Shown here piece by piece: positions 22,901 to 32,519 of a stretch of 64,000 nt of DNA (the stretch's first letter is position 1; the number at the start of each line of letters is the position of its first letter). The notes under the pieces were generated by a model. That model saw only the letters and a program-made list of their open reading frames with translations, had not been told where the DNA came from and made no database searches. The stretch is taken from contig NC_087077.1 in the NCBI RefSeq assembly GCF_026151205.1, forward strand, positions 868,001 through 932,000, read 5' to 3'. The position numbers and the translations under genes are program-made. The DNA comes from Bolinopsis microptera. Its lineage: Eukaryota; Ctenophora; Tentaculata; Lobata; Bolinopsidae.

Positions 22901-24108
22901 CCTCACGCGCTGTCTGACACGTATTCAACTACTATTTTTTGATTTGCGTCTCGAAATCTGGGCCATCTCTTCAAGAACCCCTGATAACTAATTGTTGCGG
23001 AGTGATGAGAGGATGGAGTTATTGGGTTGGTTTTGGGGCCTGTGTCGGATAGGCTTCATAACTTAACCTGTTCAGAAACCTCCAGTGAAACAGTGCCGCT
23101 GGGAGGCTCAAACAGAGCACGACGAACAATCCCTCAGTAAGTTTAATCTCTAGGAACGTTCCTTCATTTGTGTGTTCATTGTGCAAAGAATTGGTTTTTT
23201 TAAATGCCAGGTTTTGTTGGAGGAGCTGAGTATAATTATCTAAGTTGTTGCGGCTGTTTGGTGGTGTGGATAACAACTTTTTTGATAATCTCAAAATTGT
23301 TTTTAAATAGAATTAAATATTTCAACGATGTTTCTAAAATCTGGTCGTGTACTCTTAGTCTTGACATGACAGAACATATTTTTCCATATTTCTAGTCGTT
23401 TTTAACATCTAACAGATTTAAGACACGTATACAAAATTTTGAAATCTCAACAATTTCTAATCTCGTTTATATTGAGTCGTGAGGATAAAATCTATATATT
23501 GACTAACAATGACATTACTTTAAGAACTCCAATGAATAAAATGGTCATTTTGAAAACGGGCAGTTTTGTTTATGAATCATAGTTCCTACTAAACCCACCT
23601 CTCCCGGGCCTCCCCCACAACTAACACCAATCTCCTTCCCCCCACTACCCCCCCGGCCCCATTACCTCCCTCCTCACTAACACGATAATTTTCCCCTCAG
23701 ACCAGCTGGACGGTTTGAAATCTAGTTCACGGAAAGAGCGGAGTCCGAGCCCAGACGTTATGGAGCAGATAAAACTGATGAACAGGAAGAACAAAAACGA
23801 TGGAAAAAAACATGTTAGTATTTTTATGATTCCTCCGAAGCCATATTTCTGAAATAATTCTTACGCGACTCCTCCAAATCCTAACTTTTTAGTAGATCGT
23901 TATTGGTAATGTGTAATATAACAGGATGGTTCAGCGCTTTTTTAACTCACCCATATCGCAGGTGCATTGGGCGGATCTAGTTGAAAGAGAAAATGCGGAG
24001 AAGCGCCAGAAGATAGGGTTCCACATTGGTGGAGGTTGGAACCAGGAGCTTCCTGAACTATACTCCGCTTCCAGAGACAAGTCTGTGAGTAAAACATGTG
24101 TTCTTTAG
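7915..24108 (+). CDS. YLPM1: YLP motif-containing protein 1 (ZAP3), 21 exons
   Basis: Nuclear protein; the vertebrate homologue binds PP1 and RNA and carries a P-loop kinase-like C-terminus. Exons: 7915-8119, 8305-8496, 8623-8722, 8853-9129, 9288-11016, 11147-11271, 11377-11479, 11889-11969, 18607-18825, 19098-19113, 19250-20217, 20665-20956, 21126-21273, 21438-21569, 21695-21803, 22139-22290, 22471-22554, 22683-22736, 23076-23136, 23701-23813, 23962-24108. All junctions are GT-AG and phases agree: 5,307 nt, 1,768 residues. The start is MYNQQWG; an upstream non-ATG extension was dropped. Order: Pro-rich repeats (1-165), Tyr/Gly/Gln FET-like region (167-258), RG/RP-rich region (259-834), PPxDLL repeats (about 920-1010), PPFDEGRS repeats (from about 1025), RS-like region (about 1385-1437), kinase-like domain with GLPGSGKS at about 1492-1499, LSLDDYFLNE, EYEYEVELEESYRASMFK, QYWSAAKLQGFQVYLAE, and near the end VHWADLVEREN. 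Human YLPM1 has these last blocks in the same order. GTGAGT at 24085 could splice to a further exon instead. Confidence 0.93.
8853..9129 (+). other. YLPM1 exon 4: FET-like low-complexity coding segment
   Basis: The exon encodes repeats such as YGNQGYGQGNQG, QDYGQVDQ and QNYGQSDQSYGHQQ, with about ten Tyr spaced by Gly/Gln/Asn, following a run of Gln. This composition is that of prion-like FUS/EWS/TAF15 N-termini, which form condensates. I do not recall such a block in vertebrate YLPM1. Confidence 0.7.
12168..12680. mobile_element. 0.5-kb element with 29-bp inverted ends
   Basis: The arm at 12168-12196 (TACCTTAAGAACGACAAATT...) recurs inverted at 12652-12680 (...GTCGTTCTTAAGGTA). Related TTTTAGTC/TTTGGT motifs extend outside the left arm to about 12030 and inside the right arm. 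A 63-codon minus-strand frame (12208-12399) lies inside but matches nothing I recognise. Probably a non-autonomous DNA transposon. Confidence 0.5.
13771..14646 (-). CDS. rhodopsin-like (class A) G protein-coupled receptor, nested in YLPM1 intron 8
   Basis: A 291-residue seven-helix protein on the strand opposite YLPM1. TM1 has the expected Asn (GTITNTLSL), TM2 the Asp (LNICDLFVCVF), TM3 ends in AAVRTIHLIFPL in place of DRY...PL (Arg kept, Asp changed to Val), and TM7 has NPVVY in LPLNSACNPVVYLTRKK. I use ATG 14646 (MDMDRNIS). The frame is open upstream to a 3' splice-site-like sequence at about 14707, so a short upstream coding exon could add residues (QDTILSQQ...). The third intracellular loop is short (KSSQTEKWKRK). 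I see no clear TM3-ECL2 cysteine pair. Ligand and subfamily cannot be told. A broken copy of its last codons and 3' flank lies at 15878-18510. Confidence 0.85.
   Translation of the reverse strand: MDMDRNISAYLTEGIRTTAQILMTMILVFGTITNTLSLSHFISKIRANRLTRNSDNPTTKLFAVLNICDLFVCVFVPSAFMGFFKPFIRLSVLASGYLTCLLAAVRTIHLIFPLHIINWTAVKFSSGIYTVIIALTTVIIQLKLFGLRNSLDDMQIGILVSIFVIMVLLNVITLGKLCLSKSSQTEKWKRKAAVTVGILSVIYCVCNVGFLVFNSGLRNKFSWSSRQLKELSWLSEFIILPLNSACNPVVYLTRKKEMRLHVTTLWGKFVGCLCKEERENNVQPSTMTAEI
14930..15140 (+). mobile_element. Penelope-type terminal fragment with hammerhead-like motif
   Basis: At 15041-15085 the plus strand reads GAATGAAGAAGCC, a short loop, GGGCGAAACGTCGGC, then TTGTGTTACTCAGAGGAGA. 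TGAAGA - GCC stem - GGC - GAAACGTC follows the layout of hammerhead ribozymes found in the terminal repeats of Penelope-like elements, although one core position (C3) appears to be A. A triplicated ACAATAGAGAGC lies just upstream (about 14948-14980). The RT itself is absent here. Confidence 0.45.
15302..15417. mobile_element. 116-bp MITE-like palindromic element
   Basis: Exact 19-bp inverted ends: CCGGGGGGTTTCCATTGGT at 15302-15320 and its complement at 15399-15417. The interior repeats CCATTGGAAAC three times near the right end. It has no coding capacity. Confidence 0.7.
15651..15673. repeat. homopolymer of 23 C
   Basis: An uninterrupted run of C, unusual in otherwise AT-rich DNA and likely to be length-variable and error-prone in assembly. 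Confidence 0.9.
15878..16384 (-). pseudogene. duplicate of the GPCR 3' flank, first part
   Basis: From about 16010 the sequence is a near copy of 13200-13565, the 3' flank of the GPCR gene: it shares the TTGTTTGATCAAACAATAC palindrome, the TTCATTATTCAATAG block and the CTCTTCTACCGAAATATAAT block. The beginning (about 15878-16061) is itself a tandem duplication of about 90 bp ending in ATCACGTGTTATC. The copy is interrupted at about 16385 by a transposon-like element and resumes at about 18311. Confidence 0.75.
16385..18310. mobile_element. 1.9-kb element with inverted ends and internal tandem repeats
   Basis: Exact 30-bp inverted ends at 16395-16424 (TGTTCAAACCTGGTTGGTGG...) and 18271-18300, extending imperfectly to about 45 bp. 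It splits the duplicated GPCR flank. Inside, a unit of roughly 335 bp is repeated about 2.2 times (17284-18030), each copy carrying GTTTTGGGCCCAAGTACAAA and CAAGTTCCGCAGCCATTTTA. GTTACA recurs throughout. No transposase-like reading frame is seen, so it is non-autonomous. Confidence 0.75.
18311..18510 (-). pseudogene. duplicate of the GPCR 3' end, second part (last about 20 codons)
   Basis: Continues the duplication after the inserted element and matches 13575-13835: the GTAGATTTGGAAACAACTTT and CATCGTAGAGGGTTGTACAT blocks are shared. On the minus strand it covers only the last codons of the GPCR (the GCLCKEERENNVQPST region) with small indels. No receptor body is present, so it cannot be functional. 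Confidence 0.75.
19282..19556 (+). repeat. 39-bp coding tandem repeat in YLPM1 exon 11, about 7 copies
   Basis: The unit encodes a 13-residue PPFDEGRSARPAR-type repeat with SARPA/SPRSA variants. Copies are nearly identical at the DNA level, and a second frame is also open across the array. Degenerate PPY/PPF-G repeats continue downstream to about 19950. Confidence 0.85.
21886..22087. repeat. AATACG-rich repeat in YLPM1 intron 15
   Basis: Dense AATACG/CGTATT motifs (CCACGAATACGCCATAATAC, AATACGTATTCGTATTCC) ending in ATTTAACAACCTTG. The same family occurs at 47137-47521. The repeat fills much of the 335-bp intron. Confidence 0.7.
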
Positions 24109-25031
24109 AGAATGGAAGTTGTTCGATCAGTGATCGTGCAGTGCTCAACAGTTGACCATGGGTTTCAAATTAATTCAGCAAAAAATAGGCGCTTATTTGA
24201 TTATTTTCGTTTTTCAGTGAGGTACACTGATATGGACGCCTACATTCTCTTAGTTCTATCATCATGTCAAATAACTGTCGTCTCACATTATATGTTGTCT
24301 CTTGATATCAGATAATATGTCATTCTTGGACTATATTATAGGTATTGTCTTGATAGAATATCAAACGATTGACTGAAGACTTTTATAAATATGAGAGCCA
24401 TAGGTGATGATGGTGATGTATTCGTTTGAGATCCAGAATACTAATTTCTAAGGACATGCGCTAGAGTCATATTAGTGGAGTTAATGTGTAATACTAATAT
24501 GGAAAGCGATAAGAAATGTGCAAATTTGTAATTGCATGCGCTTTCTCAAATTCGCCAGAAGATTTCCATATCAAGTTTATACAACGGATTTAACTTCACA
24601 TTTTTATATGTTATTTATCATGTTAAAATGGGCTTTAAAAGTTCATTATTTTAATTTTTACAAATGATTTACTTCAGCGTTTTAATTTGTGTATCTACTG
24701 CAACTACAAGTGACAATTGTGATAATTACCTTATAATAATGTTCATAAACAATAGAGATTCGGCGGAATGACAGACTGAGCGCCGTCCAGTAATAAAAAA
24801 GTGGCGTAACTTTGTCTCCCCTTTTTTGGCGCCCCTCCCTAAAATTGAACAAATTAGGTGATTTTAGAGGATACGCCCTTTCAAATCTCTAAAAAAGTGT
24901 GTTTCTAGATCAAAACGCGCAGTTTTGCTACTAGTAGTACTACTACTAGTAGTAGTAGTCTAGTAGTACCTCAGTTAAGTTTTTCAAAATTGTCCCCATG
25001 TTATCCGTGCGTTATTAAGTGTCAACTTTGC
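24109..25031. other. 3' flank of YLPM1, no gene seen
   Basis: AT-rich. An AATAAAAAA stretch at about 24791 could serve polyadenylation. A short TAG/TAC trinucleotide tract lies at about 24928-24968. Confidence 0.4.
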
Positions 25032-25482
25032 ATAAGCTTAAGGGGGCATACACCAAAACAGTGGTTAGTGCCGTCCAACCCAAATGACCTCTAGTCAAAA
25101 AGCTGAAAAAAATGGTTAAAATAAGCCTGAAAAGGACAATTTCAGCTTTTTGACTTTAGAAATTTATAACAGTGTTATTAACACACCAGCCTTTTTAGAT
25201 ACGATATCAAGATTTTACACACACCTTGAAATAGATGTGAATAGACGGCGAGCAAAATTTCAACCCGATACCGCAAGAAATGATTAACTTATAGTTATAG
25301 CCTCTCCATGAAACAAATTGTGTTTTTCCGAAAATTCCACTCTAACCAGGAAATGCCCGATTACAAAAATAGTTATTCTCGAAATAATTTTTGGTGTGGA
25401 AACGGTGCGCTAGATGGTCACTGAACTGCCTATGAGGTCATTTGGGTTGGACAGGTTTGGTGAATGCCCCCTTAAACTTAAA
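25032..25482. mobile_element. 0.45-kb MITE-like element
   Basis: Imperfect inverted ends of about 50 bp: left AAGCTTAAGGGGGCATACAC, right the complement of TTAAGTTTAAGGGGGCATTC. Both arms also carry GTCCAACCCAAATGACCTC. No coding capacity. Confidence 0.7.
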
Positions 25483-26922
25483 GTGTCTGTTATTTTGTTA
25501 AATTACCGAGCACCCTTAGCCACTGGTAAACTGGTAAGACACCTAAATTAAGCAGTAGCCTGTTAGAGAGACAACATTATCGTTTAAAGGGGAGCATCGT
25601 GAATAATAAATAATAATTAATAAAGCATTGTTAGCTGACAGACCCTATTAATATAATTGGTGAAATTATACTCAGTACGTTACCCTCAAGCCTTCTAGGT
25701 TGCTCTTAGTGGATAAAAATGGTTATCGCTCATACCTTGCAGCAAATAATAATCAAACCTTTTACAGCTTTGAGTCCTACATTAAGTTACATTATTGCCA
25801 TCTCTCCTGGTAGCACGTTATCTAGTTGCGATGCCAAACACCTCGATAAGTTCCTGCTCGCACAAGCAAAGATTTCGATTCTCCGCTTCCCCCTTTAATC
25901 ACATAATCCTACATAAAACAATTAAATGGGTAAACAAGGAAATGGAATAAAAATAAAACAATTACAGCAATTCGGAAAACCGCATGAGCAAGGCTCTTCC
26001 ATTTCATACTCCTACTATTCACACTGTAACACTTAATCTACAGCTGTACCAGTTCGTTTGCTTTTAAGTTTATCAGAGAGAAATTCAAATACCACTTGTA
26101 GGTCAACATTTCTTCTGCAGCATCCATTGAGGACGGTTTCAGCTGTCATTTATAAATGTTGTATGATTAACGAAAGGCCCGTGGTCACAGGGAGAAAGAT
26201 AAAAGTATACTTTTTTGAGTTTTTGATAGTCAGTTTTTACCGCATCAAAACATATCCACCCCAACCGAAGATGCCTTCTTCACAATTAGTACTCTACCTA
26301 GACCTATTTAACGGGTGATACTCGTAAAATATCTGTTCCATATATTGGAAGGACCGTTGACGAGTCCAACTCGGCGCGCGTCCTGGTAGGTTGTAAACCT
26401 ACAAAGACCTATTACCTGTCACTCGCACCTGTAAGTCAACCCCTTCCCTTTGTATTTGACTGCATGTGCGAACTGGGCAATGAATTTGCATATGTAACGA
26501 CGTAACGTTTGAATAGACACGCTAACCACAAACCAACAACATACAGTTTTGTATTCAAATTATTCATGCTCTCATCATATCAAGGGCGGAGTCTTTGGAG
26601 TCGTTTCCAATTATGATAATTTGCTAACCCGTAAAGCTGACTCCTAATCGACCAACCTATAATCATTGCATTGTCCACATCTAATGATATTCATATACTC
26701 CAGGAAATCGTGCAGTGAAAGTATCATGATGCAAATGCAATGGGCAATTAGGAGGAGCCCCAAAGTGTTACCCCTTTGTGTTCAGTCTGACAATTTCATC
26801 TAAAATCTCCAGTCTAGTCTCGACTGATTCAACTTTCAAATAAGCTTATGAATCCCATGCATCTCAAAACGTTTTACAAACTGTTGCTCTGAGTAGCCGG
26901 GTAACTCAGTCTCACCTCTCCA

Positions 26923-27213
26923 TTGACGGATATGTTACTCGTCTAAATTTCTTCGAAGTATCGCGCGCCACTTTCTTCTCGAAATGGCAAGTGCTACGAC
27001 CATTAACAATGGTCAAACCCCTCCATCACAATGATGGTACTTTTTTTCTTCACATGTGAAAGATTCTCCATCACCATACCTTCAGTTGACCATTGTTAAT
27101 GGTCTGGCCCGGCGCGCGCTACTTCGTAGCACGTGCCATCGGGCCATTTCGAGAAGAAACAAGAAAGCGGCGCGCGCTACTTCGAAGAAATTTAGGCGAG
27201 TAACGTCCGTCAA
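26923..27213. mobile_element. inverted-repeat element, family A
   Basis: Arms of about 100 bp: TTGACGGATATGTTACTCG...TTCTTCGAAG...GACCATTAACAATGGTC on the left and the same inverted on the right (CTTCGAAGAAATTTAGGCGA, then TAACGTCCGTCAA). Partial copies lie at 34166-34249 and 34584-34675. Confidence 0.7.
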
Positions 27214-27421
27214 CATACCAGCAACGACATTTATCGTGCAGTTTGTCTCCAGGCCACGTTTTGGAAACCTTGCAGTCATTCCATCAGCAGCAAATCAGTC
27301 ACTGTATGATAATTCTTTTGGCTTTGCAGTCATAGGCCCAAATTTGTGGAATCACAATGATGGTCAACTTCTTGTAAGAATATAACAAGACGATGAATGC
27401 GGAAAACTATAAATTTCATTT

Positions 27422-28291
27422 TGTAGCGCGATGCACTACTGTGTACTGGGCCGCGCCGCGCATCAAATAATTCTTCTCGTGTCTCGGTAGATCGGCAAAA
27501 TGAACCATGCTACCACTAAACTGCAAACTGGGCCTTGCCGAGCTTGGAGCTGCGAATGATTGACATTGCATCGTGAGTCAAATTTCATTTTATGCGATTT
27601 TTTCTTGTTCCTACATTGGCCACTTTTGACTCTGAGCAATTCACAATAAAGTAATAATATATGCTCGGTTAATAAACGTCAAAATTATGCCGCTAAATGC
27701 TAATATGTCAAAAAAAGCACAATTTTTATCTGTACCAATATCAATAAAAAAAATATCCTCAACCTCAAATGCAAAATGAATGTGTCCCTAAAAGTAAAAG
27801 CATATGCAAGTTATGCAACTCCCGCAAGTTATGCAACTCCCGCGATCCCATCCCTAACTAATATTTCTTTTTGCAGCTTCCTTTAATTGAGGAGAGTTCT
27901 TTGAAAAATCACGCAAATTTACTTTAAACTCTATACTGCTTTTCTAAATATTTGTTGATTGCGTTTCTAAATATTTACTGATTGAATCTACCTTCAATTC
28001 AGAATTGCTTCGTGACCCCACTACTCACTAGGTGCAAACTGGTACATGGTAGTGGTAACAAATAAGGACTTCCATGACAGTTTGAATTAAACATCATGGT
28101 AACCATGGTAACGCGCACTTGCAAAGATGATTAGAGCAGCATCATTATCTTCTTTGACTTGATGAGATTCTTTTCAGTTTGCATTACATTTTCACGATGT
28201 CAATCCTTCGCATTTCGCCGATTTGCATAAGATGGTGGTTGTGAGAAGCATTATTGGATGCGCGCGCGACCCAGTAGTGCATCGCGCTACA
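27422..28291. mobile_element. 0.87-kb element with about 55-bp inverted ends, family B
   Basis: Both ends read TGTAGCGCGATGCACTACTG inward, followed by a CG-rich stretch and ATCA/CAATAATNCTTCTC. A further copy of this end stands at 36276, and a related fragment at about 34680-34710 abuts a family A copy. No coding frame is seen. Confidence 0.75.
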
Positions 28292-30339
28292 TTTACAACA
28301 TTAAATTTTAATTTGCTATATCTTTGGTAATAATTAGTATTTTTGGATCTGTAAAACATAAAAACGGACTATCAGAATTTATCATTAGCTCCAAGTTCAA
28401 TCGTGTGACAACAGGGTTTTTAGCCTGATACCTCTATTATAATTCAGATATTTTAGGCGGTGCACGATAAAAATAAACTTGCTCGGATTTTCAAAATTTT
28501 TGTACCATCGTTTTCTAGAGACTGTGAGAATTTTCACAGTACCAAATTTATCATACCTTTTTGGAATTATCAGTGAGTTTCGCCTAGGTGCCATATTTGA
28601 TGGTGCGCGGCTTTTGGAGCAAAATTAGGTGTAAAAGTCGCGTAATTTGACGAAATTCGTTGATTTTTGTCGTATTATTCTGTCATATCTTCGGTTCCTG
28701 AACATGAATCATGCTGAAAATTTGTCAGAACCTTCCAATTATACTTAACTACCGAACCTAATTTAGTTGGGAGAGATTGGCCTTGATTAAGAGGTCTAAA
28801 AATGACAAAATAGGTATAAATTCGTTGATAACTCAAATTCTGAGCATCGAAATTGCTCAAACTAAATTAGGTTCAGTAGAACATAAGTGTTTACGTAAGC
28901 TGACCAAATTTCAACAAAATTGTTATATGGGAAGTATCATAACTTTTCGATTGTTTCCAAAATAATGTGCTGGCCGAAATAAGAGCTAAAAAACCATTCA
29001 ATGGTCAGCGCGCGCGTCTTATTGTCGATGGCGCACTGCCTAGATATTTCTGTGTTTCACCGAACGTGCAATCAATAATGCACGTGCAAAAATGATTGGT
29101 GCAGCGTTATAATCTGTTTTTTTCCATTGTTTTGATAACTTTGTTTTCAGTTTGCATATATCATAATGTGTCATATTTTAATCAGCTAAATCATCACGGT
29201 TATGATCGATATACAATATAGATATTGCTTGAATTTGCAAAACTGAACATCACAAAATAAGATTAAGATTGTCTCTTTGATCTTTCCGGCCCTAACAACG
29301 TTGGAATAGACACGTTTAGTACTGTACTAGCGCAGCCAACAATATATATAATTTTAAATCCCGGAGGATTTTGAAACACAAAACGCCTGCGCCTCGCACC
29401 TAGTAGTAGTTAGGAACCGACTAGATATCCGGCTGAATCCGGATCCGGCCGAATATCCGGCTTTAATATATGGTTCCGGCTCCGGTCCGGTTTCAGAAAA
29501 TTTTGCCGGATATTTCTTTTCTCCAAAAAAATGTATTTCTAAAATCTTGAAATTGGAAATGCATATTTTTCGTCACATTTTATGTTTAACTCGAATCTTT
29601 GAAAAATCAAGAATGTTTTGACTAAGAGCGGAATTCAAAAAACCGAAAAAATATTTTCGGATAATAATGGACAGGGTAGTACTAGTATAGCATGAAAAGT
29701 GTAGAAAAGTGGTTTCCAGAAAAACTTTGAAAAACTTTTGACTTATAGAAAATTTTCGGTCCGAGTCATTCTTGTCATACGTTGTATGACCCGCCGTATC
29801 GTAAGAACGATAAAGGTGTGAAACGACCGTGGGTGTCACGACGTGATACAAATTAATTCTCGATACGTGAGACTTACGTGTCGAAAATGGGAGTATATAT
29901 ATACTATTACTGGAAGATGAAACGAAAGACAATAGTATCGCATTCTATATAATACACAAACCTACCTTCTCCATGAATTCATCTCTGGCCCTGGTCGGAC
30001 TGGATCTCAACAGCTACTTGTCTCTGATGGATACATCTACTTTCGGAAGAAGGACAAGGATTCAGCCCGCCTCACAGATGCCTGGCGGTGCTGCAAGCAC
30101 AAACTTTCTACGAAGTATCCCTGTCTGTGCTATCTCTCCCTCTCAGACAATTCTCTCAATTCTCTCTGCTGTAGCGACCGATTTCATTCTCGGTATCATT
30201 TTGCTTTTAAGAACCGTTATTTCAACTGATATCATTTCCTTTTGTTTGCGAAAGGGAGACACTGGCAACGGTCCACTCGACCACTCTACGGCTACCCAAT
30301 TATGGGGTTTGGTAAAATATATAATAATATAGCTACAAC

Positions 30340-30419
30340 TTACTGGGCCGCGCTCAGCCTGTCATTCCGCCTAATCTCTATTGTTTATAAACATGATAGC
30401 CTTAGGTCCGGCCAGGTAA
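30340..30419 (+). mobile_element. 80-bp micro-MITE, copy 1
   Basis: Runs from TTACTGGGCCGCGCTCAGCC to GGTCCGGCCAGGTAA. It is flanked by the exact 8-bp duplication GCTACAAC (30332-30339 and 30420-30427). The ends are imperfect inverted repeats (TTACTGGGCC / TTACCTGGCC). It is inserted within the hAT-like element. Confidence 0.85.
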
Positions 30420-30956
30420 GCTACAACATGCAAGTTTAATTACTCATAATTAATGCACGTGCGACGAGCGGGCTACGGACATGACTTTAAATTGCTTATT
30501 GCTTTATTAATATTATCATATAGCCTATAGAGAGATAAAAACAATGCATGTGCAAAGTGAGCATGTGTTGCAGACCTCTACGATCTGGAAGGCTCAATCA
30601 ACAGTTATCACTGTAATCACAACTGCAGTTATCACTGTAATCACTGCCTATACTAGTGCCTAACTCAAGCTGTGGTGGGTGGGCAGCTGTTCTTAAATCT
30701 TTAAGATCTTAAACCCTTGGGAAATTCATTCGCCAATAATAAATTATTTGTAGGCCATGAATGAATGGGAAAAGCGAGCGAGCGATGTCAGTCCGCTAAT
30801 TTGTAATTAACAATAACAGTGGTTATACTTATAAACATTATACTTATAACATGTGTATGTATACTTATAAATAGGCTTTTACTAATTCGCTCACCCAAAA
30901 ATTATCACGTGACTTTGGTTTTTATGGTTTTGCAGCCGTACAAAACGGTTTTTACA

Positions 30957-31045
30957 CAAACCCTAATCCCATCCCTAACCCTAACCATGAACCCAAAGCT
31001 ATCCATAACCCTAACCACAACCCTAACCCTAATGCCTAACCCGAG
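30957..31045. repeat. degenerate telomere-like CCCTAA repeats
   Basis: About a dozen CCCTAA/CTAACC hexamers in imperfect register (CCATCCCTAACCCTAACC and similar), flanked on both sides by CACGTGAC. The metazoan telomere repeat is TTAGGG, so this is an interstitial telomere-like tract. Confidence 0.65.
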
Positions 31046-31930
31046 CCCAAAACAATCAATGTCGTTTTTTACTAGCGTGTCACGTGACCAAAACAGTTTT
31101 TTGTCCATAACTTTCCAGGGAAGCATTTTTACCCTACGTCATGGGGATGGGGGGGGTGATTATATTCGGAATCAGCGTCCAAAAATACACCGAACAAGAT
31201 TACATTCATACCTTTAGGGCCTTTTCACAACAATTTTCTTAAAATTTGGGCGAGCGATTTTGGATTTGGTAGGAGCGTTATAAATATCTTAAGTAAAAAT
31301 CTCAATTAATCCGTGTGGGAAATCTACAATTAAATTCTACTGATGGATTACATGACTAATTATACGTCACTAATTGGTGACATGATCTGATCACCGAGGT
31401 ACCGTACCCCTAATAATTGGAGGTCCCCTAAGTCGTGCAGCCCAATCGCGCTCAAGGGGTCTGGTAGGATATGCCAATTGCATATCATTTCTGATAATAA
31501 CTTGTCTACCCTTGTTACTTCTTGTATACTCTGGTTACAACGTACTGCTCATGCTTGTTGATTTGATATTTGACTTATGTGAATGTCTACTGCTAGCTAG
31601 GCCTAAACAGGAAACATCATCGGTGTGGTTGTATTAAATTGCTTTTAGGAATGCGGAACTTATCGTGTAATTACAAACTATGGCTTAGTAGAATAAATAT
31701 CATAGTTGATAATTACAAAAGCCCAATAAGAAGGATTCATTTAAATTTTTCGTCAAGATCAGGCACATTGAGGCAAGTTTCGGCAACCTTATATTTGCTC
31801 TTCCTAAAAACTGGGTCCGGTCCGCCGTCCGGCAAAATCTGGCTAACCGGATAATAGATTGATATCCGGCAAAATCTGGTCCAGCAGCCAAAAGCCCATT
31901 CCGCCATTCCGGTCAGTTCCTACACCTAGT

Positions 31931-32519
31931 ATTATATTGACAAAACCCCTCAATGCTCATGCTGCGCAAATCAGCGTTATTTTCATAAAAATCCCTCGTG
32001 CTCTGAATCTCTGGCCCTGTCCCAGCGTTATGTCTGTTATAATATAAAAGTATTACTAGTAATACACGGAATGCAAACGTATCTATTTCAAATAAACTCT
32101 ACGGACCAACGGTCTCTCAAAACTGCTTTGAGAGACAAAACAGCATCAAGTACCCCGCGCGGGGGCACGAGGTCTCAGTTTTTCACTTTGAGTTTGTTTA
32201 TAAGTAAACTGAAACACCAAGCGCAGCGAATGTTTTCGATAAAATAGAAGAATTGTGGGAAGTGCCTATGAGTATGAAGTAAAGAATAAAGATGAGGGCG
32301 GGTTTGCTACTCCAACGAGTGACTACCTAACTTATATCTTCAACATCTTGACATTTTGATTTAAAAGATCTCATATTGAAACTTTGAAATTACAGTACCC
32401 GCCGTGTTTTATAACCTATCTATTTCTGTTTCTACGAAAAGAAATTGTTTTTAATTTAGTCTACTTCAGATCAGATAAGAATCATATTCAGTCAGGCATA
32501 TAAATGTTTCAATTTTAGG
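31931..32519 (+). other. upstream region of the PLAT gene
   Basis: AT-rich; no gene or repeat recognised. Confidence 0.4.

Larger units (their letters stand above)
29411..31922. mobile_element. decayed hAT-like element, 2.5 kb, with 8-bp target duplication
   Basis: CACCTAGT stands at 29397-29404 and 31923-31930. The ends are inverted (TAGGAACCGAC... against the complement of ...GGTCAGTTCCTA), and the subterminal regions are full of TATCCGG/CCGGAT motifs. On the minus strand at about 29950-30130, stop-broken residues (RRKFVLAAPPG, then SIRDK and LLRSSP) vaguely resemble a hAT C-terminal domain; this last point is weak. It hosts a younger 80-bp element and a telomere-like stretch. Confidence 0.6.

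Noticed and set aside
29973..30332. 119-codon plus-strand frame MNSSLALVGLDLNSYL
   Set aside because: It overlaps a decayed hAT-like segment on the other strand and the micro-MITE; no domain seen.
30905..31126. Minus-strand frame rich in Arg-Val
   Set aside because: It is a translation of the telomere-like hexamer tract.
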